Shown: positions 58,106 through 64,000 of the stretch, in pieces | Position numbering within the stretch: position 1 is the stretch's first letter | Layout of the letters: the number at the start of each line of letters is the position of its first letter | From: Pseudomonas baetica | GTDB taxonomy: Bacteria > Pseudomonadota > Gammaproteobacteria > Pseudomonadales > Pseudomonadaceae | DNA: 64,000 nucleotides | NCBI RefSeq assembly: GCF_002813455.1 | Contig: NZ_PHHE01000001.1 | Location: forward strand, 1,302,001 to 1,366,000 | Reading direction: 5' to 3' | The notes under the pieces: model-generated | Told to the model about the DNA's origin: nothing | The model's input: the letters and a program-made list of their open reading frames with translations, nothing else | Database searches by the model: none | Position numbers and translations under genes: made by a program

Positions 58106-58437
58106 AAGCAATTCGTCGGTTTGGGCAGGCCCGCCAGTTTTGCGGCGAGTTTGGCAGGGGTGCCTTTGAACAGTCGGTTCAGGTGCAGGCTATTGCCTTT
58201 TTCGGGGCCAAGTTTCAGCGCGGTGTATTTAATCAACGGCCGGGTCGCCGGCGACAGCTGGAATTCTGCATAGAAGCTGCGCAGCAGTTCGAGGACTTCC
58301 CAGTGTTCCGGGGTCAGCTCGATGTCCTCAGCGGCGGCGAGGGCGCTGGCGACCTCGCGTGACCAGTCGCTGAGGTCGACCAGAAAGCCATCCTTATCCA
58401 GTTCGATGGCGCGGGCGCCGACGGTCATCGAATTCAT
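58102..58437 (-). CDS. tusE: TusE, sulfur-relay acceptor (DsrC family)
   Basis: Accepts persulfide from TusBCD and passes it to MnmA-tRNA. 111 aa; ELDKDGFLVDLSDW, TPEHWEVLELLRSFYAEF and the C-terminal arm KLAGLPKPTNCL with the catalytic penultimate Cys. Overlaps tusB and ybiB by 4 bp each. Confidence 0.93.
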   Translation of the reverse strand: MNSMTVGARAIELDKDGFLVDLSDWSREVASALAAAEDIELTPEHWEVLELLRSFYAEFQLSPATRPLIKYTALKLGPEKGNSLHLNRLFKGTPAKLAAKLAGLPKPTNCL

Positions 58438-58727
58438 AGCCAGCTGTTGACCTTGTCGTGGTGGATCGACAGTTCGATAAAGGCCGGATAGTCGATGGCT
58501 TGGGCCCAGTCTGGAGTCTCTACGGCGCGGGCTTGTGCATCTTCCGCCAACACGAACAGTTTTACCTGTCCGGTTTGCAGCGCGGCGAACGGCGCGGTGC
58601 CCGGTTGCAAGGCATATACCGCGTCGCCACAGAGCAGCAAGGCGTCGGCACTGCCGATCACGCGCAGGCAACTGGTCAGGCGATCGTCGCCAAACGGGGA
58701 ATGAGACAACACATGCAAAGTCGACAT
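58434..58727 (-). CDS. tusB: TusB, sulfurtransferase complex subunit
   Basis: 97 aa, DsrH-like subunit of TusBCD. MSTLHVLSHSPFGDDRLTSC and the end FIELSIHHDKVNSWL fit. One-base overlap with tusC. Confidence 0.9.
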   Translation of the reverse strand: MSTLHVLSHSPFGDDRLTSCLRVIGSADALLLCGDAVYALQPGTAPFAALQTGQVKLFVLAEDAQARAVETPDWAQAIDYPAFIELSIHHDKVNSWL

Positions 58728-59083
58728 CAGAGGGTGATCACCTGGTCGTAACGGTCAATAAGGGCGGTGATTTGCTCGGCGGCGAGCGGTTGCGCTTCGT
58801 CCAGCGACAGCGTGTTCAGGCCACGGCTGGTGGCGCTGTCGGTGCAATAAAACAGCTCTTCAACGCCGAACATTGGCAGCGCTTGCAGGTTGGCGCTCAG
58901 GTCTTTCTGTTGCAGGGCCTTGGCATTTTGCCCGGCGGCCAGTTGCAGCACGCCGTCATCGAGAAACAGCAGACCGATCGGCAGATCGAAGGCACCGCCG
59001 GCCAGTACGATGTCCAGCGCTTCGCGGGCGCCGGGGCCGGACCATGGCGATTGGCGGCTGATGATCAACAGGGATCTGGCCAT
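58727..59083 (-). CDS. tusC: TusC, sulfurtransferase complex subunit
   Basis: 118 aa, DsrF-like. ARSLLIISRQSPWSGPGARE and the C-terminus EQITALIDRYDQVITL match the family. Starts one base after the tusD stop. Confidence 0.9.
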   Translation of the reverse strand: MARSLLIISRQSPWSGPGAREALDIVLAGGAFDLPIGLLFLDDGVLQLAAGQNAKALQQKDLSANLQALPMFGVEELFYCTDSATSRGLNTLSLDEAQPLAAEQITALIDRYDQVITL

Positions 59084-59084
59084 T

Positions 59085-59477
59085 TCACGCGCCTCCGAAA
59101 CAGATCAGGCGGTCAGCGTCTTGTACCGCGTCATGCAACTGGCCGAGGCCGGACAATTCCCACGGTGCGCTGACGGACACGGCGTCACGCTGATAGCGCT
59201 TGGCTTCTTCGTCATTCAACACACCACGGCGCAGGGCTGCAGCGATGCACACCACGCCGTCGAGGTTCTGCTCGCTGATGAAAGCGCGCCATTGCTTGGG
59301 CAAGTCCAGTTCGTCTTGCGGCGTAACTACCGCATCGGAGGCGTTGTAGACGCCGTCCTGATAGAAAAACAACCGGACAATCTCATGCCCACCGGCCAGT
59401 GCAGCCTGCGCAAACAGCAGGGCACGGCGCGAGGAGGGCGCATGAGCGGCGGAAAACAGCGCGATGGCAAACTTCAT
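59085..59477 (-). CDS. tusD: TusD, sulfurtransferase complex catalytic subunit
   Basis: 130 aa from ATG 59477 (MKFAIALFSAAHAPSSRRAL). The active Cys is in DGVVCIAAALRRGVLND. First gene of tusDCBE-ybiB, a tightly overlapping operon that feeds sulfur to the MnmA encoded at 34.4 kb. Confidence 0.93.
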   Translation of the reverse strand: MKFAIALFSAAHAPSSRRALLFAQAALAGGHEIVRLFFYQDGVYNASDAVVTPQDELDLPKQWRAFISEQNLDGVVCIAAALRRGVLNDEEAKRYQRDAVSVSAPWELSGLGQLHDAVQDADRLICFGGA

Positions 59478-59560
59478 GACGGACTCGGTCAGCAAAACTG
59501 CGGCCATGATAAAGCTTTATCGAGGCAGCCGCGAAACCCAAGTTGCTTCTGGCTATAACC

Positions 59561-59671
59561 CTGTAGGAGCTGTCGAGTGAAACGAGGCTGCGATCTTTTG
59601 ATTTTGCTTTTTAAAAACAAGATCAAAAGATCGTCCGATCGCGGCCCGAACGTGCCGCAGCTCCTGCAGGG
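59561..59671. repeat. Long palindromic repeat of a second REP-like family
   Basis: Outer arms CTGTAGGAGCTG and CAGCTCCTGCAGGG enclose GATCTTTTGATTTTGC and its near-perfect complement ending in GATCAAAAGATCG. The same GATCTTTTGATC core occurs at 45.58-45.60 kb. Lies between divergent tusD and the convergent end of the DUF1275 gene. Confidence 0.85.
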
Positions 59672-59681
59672 GCATCGTGTT

Positions 59682-60386
59682 TCAACGGGGCATGTAGCCG
59701 AGTTGCCAGCGTCGCGGAATGGCCAGTGACAGCGCACCTACTGTCGCCGCGAGCAGCCCGCTGACGAACATCGCCTTGAGCCCCAAATGGTGTTCCAGCA
59801 CCGCGCCAAGAATCGCGCCGATGAACATCCCGCTCCACGGCACCAGTTGCACGCGCCAGCCGCTGCGCCGCTCGCCGAGCATCCACCGGCCCAGTCCACG
59901 ACCAAACCGCGACAACGCCCCGGTGACATAGGTCAGCCCGACCGGCAGACCATTCACCTCTTCGACCGACGCATTGAGCATGCCCATGGCGATGATCGCC
60001 GCCAGCAGTGCCGGCAGTTGCGAGTCAAACGGCCAGGCTGCCGCGGCGCAGAGCAGGGTGGCGATGCACAGCAGCAGCGGCAGCGCCCGTCGTCCGCCGA
60101 GGCGCGCGACAAGCACGCCCAGGGCATTGCCGACAATAAAAGTCGCGACAAGAATCACCAGACGCACGGTCAGCCCGAGATCGCCATCACTGATCGCCAC
60201 TGCCAGCCGCGTGGTGTTGCCACTCATGAACGAGACGAAGTCGCCGCTGGCCATGAAACCGATGGCGTCGGTCATTCCGGCCAGCACCGACAGGCTGGCC
60301 ACCAGCGCCAGCCCCACGCGGCCACGCCATTTCTGCGTGTACAGATGGCCGGGACTGGCGCGGTGAGTCGAGGCGGAAGGCAGCAT
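59682..60386 (-). CDS. YoaK/DUF1275 family membrane protein
   Basis: 234-aa inner-membrane protein with about six TM helices. LVASLSVLAGMTDAIGFMAS and FVSFMSGNTTRLAVAI are the DUF1275 signature. ATG 60386 with AAGGAAA at good spacing; a TTG at 60392 lies too close. Function unknown in the family (transporter-like). Confidence 0.85.
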   Translation of the reverse strand: MLPSASTHRASPGHLYTQKWRGRVGLALVASLSVLAGMTDAIGFMASGDFVSFMSGNTTRLAVAISDGDLGLTVRLVILVATFIVGNALGVLVARLGGRRALPLLLCIATLLCAAAAWPFDSQLPALLAAIIAMGMLNASVEEVNGLPVGLTYVTGALSRFGRGLGRWMLGERRSGWRVQLVPWSGMFIGAILGAVLEHHLGLKAMFVSGLLAATVGALSLAIPRRWQLGYMPR

Positions 60387-60411
60387 CGTCAATTGTTTCC
60401 TTGAGCGGCGG

Positions 60412-60741
60412 TTACGGTTCTATTCCATACAGGTCGCAATACTCCAGCCACTCCATGCCGGCCATTTCCGCTACTTCGCGGTGCACCTCAAGACGCTGGG
60501 CCTGATATTCCTCAGGCGAATCGGCCGTCAGTTTCAAAGTCAGTTCCCAAGCAAACAACCCGAGGCTTTCTGCCTCCTCCTCAAAGGCTTCGTGCAGGCG
60601 TTCTTCGCGATACTGCGCCTGGGTTTCACCCTTGGCTTGGGCCAACAGCGGATTGAGATGATCAAGCGTTTCGCGCAATTCGGGGCGTTGATCGAGAAAC
60701 AGTTGCAGAGCGTGTTCATGTCGCTGATCGGTAGGCGCCAT
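60412..60741 (-). CDS. Small acidic protein, DUF6388-like
   Basis: 109-aa, Glu/Leu-rich, helical, cytoplasmic protein. Landmarks HEHALQLFLDQRPELRETLD, HEAFEEEAESLGLFAWELTL and HREVAEMAGMEWLEYCDLYG. I recognise it as a Pseudomonas family of unknown function; the name DUF6388 is from memory. It ends just before the DUF1275 gene's upstream region. Confidence 0.6.
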   Translation of the reverse strand: MAPTDQRHEHALQLFLDQRPELRETLDHLNPLLAQAKGETQAQYREERLHEAFEEEAESLGLFAWELTLKLTADSPEEYQAQRLEVHREVAEMAGMEWLEYCDLYGIEP

Positions 60742-60807
60742 GGGTTTTCCTTGTGAGGCTGATGACCTTAGGTTGCCGCAGCGGCCTGCGCGTGTCGCGC
60801 TATAAAT

Positions 60808-60831
60808 GCAGTAAAGCAGAACGATTACTGC
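60808..60831. promoter_or_regulatory. Inverted repeat in the divergent spacer
   Basis: GCAGTAA and TTACTGC separated by 10 bases, between the divergent starts at 60741 and 60876, just before a -10-like TGATACAGT. Candidate operator. Confidence 0.35.
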
Positions 60832-60875
60832 TGCTGCGGTGATACAGTCCGCTTTTTTCTGAATGAGCCAATGCA

Positions 60876-61226
60876 ATGCGAATTCTGATGGTGGCGCTGG
60901 CCGCGACGGTGCTGGCCGGTTGCGCGGGTTCGGTGATGGACGATGCTCGCACTAAAACTCCCTACAAAACCCTGACCTCGGACAAGCCTGAGAAAGTCGT
61001 CGCCCAGTGCGTGCAATTCGCGTGGCAGGACGAAGCAGTGTTCGGCGTGGATGCCGGGGCTTATCTGCAACCGGGCAAGAAGGGCGGTTCGACGGTCTAC
61101 ACGCGTTCGGCGGAGTCGTTTGTCGATGTCAGCACGCAGGCGTCGGGCACGGCGTTGAGTTACTACGCGCAGAAGGACGATTTCGTGGCCAAGCGTCGTT
61201 TGGCGGCGTTGGCGACTTGCCTTTGA
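60876..61226 (+). CDS. Small predicted lipoprotein
   Basis: 116 aa with signal MRILMVALAATVLAGC and lipobox LAGC (Cys16). Residue +2 is Ala, so outer-membrane sorting is expected. The mature part contains SDKPEKVVAQCVQFAWQDEA and two more cysteines. No family recognised. A REP pair follows. Confidence 0.75.
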   Translation: MRILMVALAATVLAGCAGSVMDDARTKTPYKTLTSDKPEKVVAQCVQFAWQDEAVFGVDAGAYLQPGKKGGSTVYTRSAESFVDVSTQASGTALSYYAQKDDFVAKRRLAALATCL

Positions 61227-61250
61227 TGATGTGTTGAGGCGGCTTGCGTC

Positions 61251-61314
61251 TTCGCGAGCAGGCTCGCTCCCACAGCAATGCATTTCAAGGTGGGAGCAAG
61301 CCTGCTCGCGAAGG
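61251..61314. repeat. Two REP sequences, tail-to-tail, closely spaced
   Basis: TTCGCGAGCAGGCTCGCTCC and GTGGGAGCAAGCCTGCTCGC separated by about 14 bp. Confidence 0.88.
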
Positions 61315-61325
61315 GGCCGTCAAAT

Positions 61326-61751
61326 TCAATCCATCAAGCGCTTCTGGAAAAAATGCCGCTTGTGCCCCGGCGGATAATCGACGATCTCGCCAAACTGGCT
61401 GAACCCCAGCTTCTGGTAAAACCCAGGCGCCTGAAAGTCGAAGGTGTCCAGCCACATGCCCTGGCAATTCTTCTCTCTGGCCAACGCTTCGGCCATGGCC
61501 ATCAGTTCCGAGCCAATGCCCCGTCCCCGGCCCTGTTCGGGCACTGACAGCAACTCAATGAACATCCACTGAAAAATCACACGACCATACAAGCCGCCAA
61601 GGATTGCATCGTGGTCATCGCGCACCATGAGGGCGAACGGTTCTGACTTTGAGCCGCCCGTTTTGGCATCGTTATACGCAATCAGGGGCAAGAGTATGGC
61701 TTGGCGTTGTTCGTCGGTGGGGTTGTGCGACAACTCGATACGCAAGTTCAT
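61326..61751 (-). CDS. GNAT family N-acetyltransferase
   Basis: 141 aa. Acetyl-CoA loop PEQGRGRGIGSELMAMAEAL (R/Q-x-x-G-x-G/A), then GMWLDTFDFQAPGFYQKLGF with the FY pair of motif B. The substrate is unknown. It is divergent from the hemerythrin gene. Confidence 0.87.
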   Translation of the reverse strand: MNLRIELSHNPTDEQRQAILLPLIAYNDAKTGGSKSEPFALMVRDDHDAILGGLYGRVIFQWMFIELLSVPEQGRGRGIGSELMAMAEALAREKNCQGMWLDTFDFQAPGFYQKLGFSQFGEIVDYPPGHKRHFFQKRLMD

Positions 61752-61828
61752 GCATGACTTCCTTGTGGTGAGAACCCGCAGCCTATCCTGTGCAGGGGGC
61801 GTCCTCCAAGCCCCTCTGTAACTCGGTG

Positions 61829-61856
61829 GAACCGCCGCGCTCGCGCTGCGGTCTAG
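61829..61856 (+). promoter_or_regulatory. Possible ECF-sigma (AlgU-like) promoter of the hemerythrin gene
   Basis: GAACCG, a 17-bp spacer, then TCTAG, close to the GAACTT-N16-TCTGA pattern of AlgU/sigma-E. It ends about 45 bp before the ATG at 61901. The spacer also forms a GC-rich hairpin, so the match may be fortuitous. Confidence 0.35.
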
Positions 61857-61900
61857 CTTTTTACAGCGTCATTCCAGAACGCGGTTGATGAGGACACCCC

Positions 61901-62338
61901 ATGAACATTTTCGAAGCTCTTCGCGAAAGCCATGACCGCCAGCGCACCTACGCCAAAGCCCTGATCGAGACCAGCGGCGATACGCCGGAGCGCGTCGAGG
62001 CCTACAAACAGCTCAAAGCCGAACTGCAAGCCCACGAAACCGCCGAAGAACGCCACTTCTACATTCCGTTGATGGAATTCGACAACGGCGTCGATCTCAG
62101 CCGTCACGCCATTTCCGAACACCACGAGATGGACGAGATGATGGAGGAGCTGGATGAGACCGAGATGTCGAGCCCGGCGTGGCTGGCCACTGCGAAAAAG
62201 CTCTCGGACAAGGTCCATCACCACCTCAAGGAAGAAGAGCAGAAGTTCTTCCAGATGGCCGGCAAGTTGCTCAACGAAAAACAGAAAGAGCAGCTAGCCG
62301 GAGCGTACGAAAAGGAGTTCCAGGCTCAATTGCCGTGA
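61901..62338 (+). CDS. Hemerythrin HHE-domain protein
   Basis: 145-aa helical-bundle protein with a non-heme di-iron site. Ligands: His in LRESHDRQR, HETAEERHFY (H-x-x-x-E...H), HAISEHHEMDEMM and VHHHLKEEEQKFF. Such proteins bind oxygen/NO or act in iron stress. GAGGA ribosome site before ATG. Not linked to other genes. Confidence 0.88.
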   Translation: MNIFEALRESHDRQRTYAKALIETSGDTPERVEAYKQLKAELQAHETAEERHFYIPLMEFDNGVDLSRHAISEHHEMDEMMEELDETEMSSPAWLATAKKLSDKVHHHLKEEEQKFFQMAGKLLNEKQKEQLAGAYEKEFQAQLP

Positions 62339-62560
62339 GTCGCCGATGCGCGACTTAGTGACGTCGACCTGTACGCCTTTGGCTATGCGTTGAGTAGGAA
62401 TCGCCACAATGTACTGTGTTTATATCCAGTATTTTTGGTGTTTGACCCATTGTGTCCATCATGGCTGCGACAAAACCGCCGATGGACAAAAAATCCCCCT
62501 CCGTTAGCGTGAAGACCTCTCCTCGGAAAGGAGAGTTCTTAAATCAACGGAGTGAAAACC
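62339..62560. other. Spacer upstream of the chitinolytic genes
   Basis: About 220 bp without a gene; it should hold the promoter of the LPMO gene. It contains the short dyad GAGAGGTCTT-like region near 62515-62535 (CTCTCCTCGGAAAGGAGAG). No catabolite or metal site is recognised. Confidence 0.5.
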
Positions 62561-63202
62561 ATGAATCAACCACAACCACAAGCACAAACCCAACTGCGAC
62601 ACGGTCGCGTCGTCTCCCCGGCGAGCCGCGGTGCGGTCGCCATCGAGCAAGGATTGCTCGGTGCCTGGCAGGTCAATGAAATGGAAGGCGGCAAGAACTT
62701 CCCGGCACTGGCGGCCGGGCCGTTTCCGGCGCCCTACGAAACCGACTCTGCCAGTGTCGCGCCGCCGGCTGACGGCTACATCCTCAGCGGCGGCAAGACC
62801 GATCCGCGTGATTGCGTGAACTTCACTGATGAAGAGCTGAGCAAGAAGCTCGGGCGTCCGTTCTCTTGGCCGCTGCTCAATGTCACCGCGGGCCAGACCC
62901 TCGAGGTCAAATGGGAATACACCGCGCCGCACACCACCCGTGGCTATCGCTGGCTGATTACCAAGGATGGCTGGGACCCGAAACAGCGCATCAGCCGTGC
63001 GCAACTGGAAGCGCAACCGTTCTTCGAGGACTTCTACACTCAGGTGCCTTATTACAGCCATTCGGCGGAGCTGAAGGCCAAGGTCAACCATTCGGTGAAA
63101 CTTCCGGCGAACAAGAAGGGGCATCACGTCATCGTGCTGATGTGGATCGTCGCCAACACCGGCAATGCCTTCTATCAGGCCTTCGACGTCGACTTCAAAT
63201 AA
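62561..63202 (+). CDS. AA10 lytic polysaccharide monooxygenase (chitin-active type)
   Basis: Copper enzyme that oxidatively cleaves chitin. 213 aa from ATG 62561 (ACGGAG site). The first brace His is in LRHGRVVSPASRG (His14), the second in EYTAPHTTRGYRW, and the axial Phe in GNAFYQAFDVDF. WKYxxTAxHxTxxW-like and NFTDEELSKKLGR also fit. Family members normally have a signal peptide cut just before the His; here only a 13-residue Gln/Pro-rich tail (NQPQPQAQTQLR) precedes it, so export and maturation are unclear. It lies 42 bp before a chitinase gene. Confidence 0.88.
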   Translation: MNQPQPQAQTQLRHGRVVSPASRGAVAIEQGLLGAWQVNEMEGGKNFPALAAGPFPAPYETDSASVAPPADGYILSGGKTDPRDCVNFTDEELSKKLGRPFSWPLLNVTAGQTLEVKWEYTAPHTTRGYRWLITKDGWDPKQRISRAQLEAQPFFEDFYTQVPYYSHSAELKAKVNHSVKLPANKKGHHVIVLMWIVANTGNAFYQAFDVDFK

Positions 63203-63244
63203 CGGAGCAACGCGCCAAATCCACAGGTTCTGAAGGATTAGAAC

Positions 63245-64000
63245 ATGTCAAAAATCGACTTCTCTTTAATGCAAAACCCGGCAACTGATGTGGCGTCGCT
63301 GATGCCGAGCATTGCCGGTAAAAAGATCCTCATGGGCTTCTGGCACAACTGGCCGGCAGGACAGAGTGATGGCTATCGGCAGGGCCGGTTTGCCAGCATC
63401 GCGCTGGAGGATGTGCCCAAGGAATACAACGTGGTCGCCGTGGCCTTCATGAAGGGCAGCGGAGTTCCGACCTTCAAGCCGTTCAACGTTTCGGATGCCG
63501 AGTTCCGCCGTCAGGTCGGCGTGCTCAACAGTCAGGGGCGGGCGGTGCTGATCTCCCTTGGCGGAGCCGATGCGCACATCGAACTGCGCAGCGGGCAGGA
63601 ACAGCCGCTGGCCAACGAAATCATCCGTCTGGTGGAGACCTACGGCTTTGATGGGCTGGACATCGATCTTGAACAGAGCGCGATTGATTTCGCTGCCAAC
63701 AAGACCGTTCTGCCAGCCGCGCTGAAACTGGTCAAGGATCACTACGCCGGCCAAGGCAAGCACTTCATCATCAGCATGGCCCCGGAGTTTCCGTACCTCA
63801 CCAGCAACGGCAAGTACGTCGATTACCTGCAAGCGCTGGAAGGCTACTACGACTTCATCGCCCCACAGTTCTATAACCAGGGTGGCGACGGGGTCTGGGT
63901 GCCGGAGGCCAACAACGGCGCCGGCGCGTGGATCGCGCAGAACAACGATGCGCTGAAAGAGGATTTCCTCTACTACCTGACGGAAAGTCTGGTGACGGGC
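63245..64000 (+). CDS. chiC: GH18 chitinase, ChiC type (cut by window end)
   Basis: First 252 codons of a glycoside hydrolase family 18 enzyme; the rest lies beyond the window. The active site DGLDIDLEQ (D-x-x-D-x-D-x-E) is intact, with SLGGADAHIEL and YDFIAPQFYNQGGDG. It starts MSKIDFSLMQNPATDVASLM with no signal peptide, matching P. aeruginosa ChiC, which is secreted without a classical signal. ATG 63245 follows GGATTAGA-type sequence. Likely co-transcribed with the LPMO. Confidence 0.93.
   Translation, partial: MSKIDFSLMQNPATDVASLMPSIAGKKILMGFWHNWPAGQSDGYRQGRFASIALEDVPKEYNVVAVAFMKGSGVPTFKPFNVSDAEFRRQVGVLNSQGRAVLISLGGADAHIELRSGQEQPLANEIIRLVETYGFDGLDIDLEQSAIDFAANKTVLPAALKLVKDHYAGQGKHFIISMAPEFPYLTSNGKYVDYLQALEGYYDFIAPQFYNQGGDGVWVPEANNGAGAWIAQNNDALKEDFLYYLTESLVTG

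Overview
This 64 kb window is chromosomal DNA from a Pseudomonas of the fluorescens group. The evidence is a full 13-gene nuo operon with fused nuoCD, the neighbourhood clpS-clpA-infA-ate-aat-ftsK-lolA-rarA-crcB-serS-cysG, the tusDCBE cluster, GC-rich codon use, and many copies of the GTGGGAGCGAGCCTGCTCGCG-type REP palindrome typical of this group. All identifications come from reading the translated sequence; no database search was run.

Layout. 1-8.8 kb is a heavy-metal resistance block: sensor kinase czcS (cut by the window start) and regulator czcR on the minus strand, divergent from czcCBA on the plus strand. Two small exported proteins with the PtrA-type AEGGGDRTF start follow. The first has a promoter almost identical in layout to that of czcC, so the block looks like one metal-responsive regulon. 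8.9-12.1 kb is accessory: a strongly folded leader region before a DUF6124 gene, an OprD porin, a Met/Cys-rich micro-ORF with a terminator, and a GNAT acetyltransferase. 12.1-27.1 kb is the nuo operon (respiratory complex I), on the minus strand. 27.7-40.2 kb holds the isocitrate node of central metabolism: isocitrate lyase aceA, monomeric NADP-isocitrate dehydrogenase, and a divergent dimeric isocitrate dehydrogenase. Around them lie purB-hflD-mnmA-nudix and the ribosomal oxygenase roxA.

40.2-47.8 kb carries the N-degron pathway (clpS, clpA and the aminoacyl-protein transferases ate and aat) with infA and cspD. Between clpA and infA lies a 2.5 kb repeat-rich insertion. It contains an intact IS4-family element with 19-bp inverted repeats and a 9-bp target duplication, sitting inside one of two inverted copies of a ~300-bp repeat, and a 71-bp tandem array. 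48.3-55.9 kb is ftsK, lolA, rarA, crcB, serS, cysG. 56-62.3 kb holds a glutathionyl-hydroquinone reductase, the tRNA 2-thiolation genes tusDCBE with a trpD2/ybiB gene, and small stress or unknown genes, including a hemerythrin protein. The window ends in a chitin-degradation pair: an AA10 lytic polysaccharide monooxygenase and a GH18 chitinase of the ChiC type (cut by the window end), both without a recognisable signal peptide.

Most of the window is conserved housekeeping sequence. The parts most worth a second look are the folded RNA-like leader before the DUF6124 gene, the shared czc/PtrA-like promoter and its PtrA-DUF2790 fusion, the repeat island at 43.5-45.9 kb, and the signal-less chitinolytic pair. 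I found no tRNA or rRNA genes, CRISPR array or prophage.
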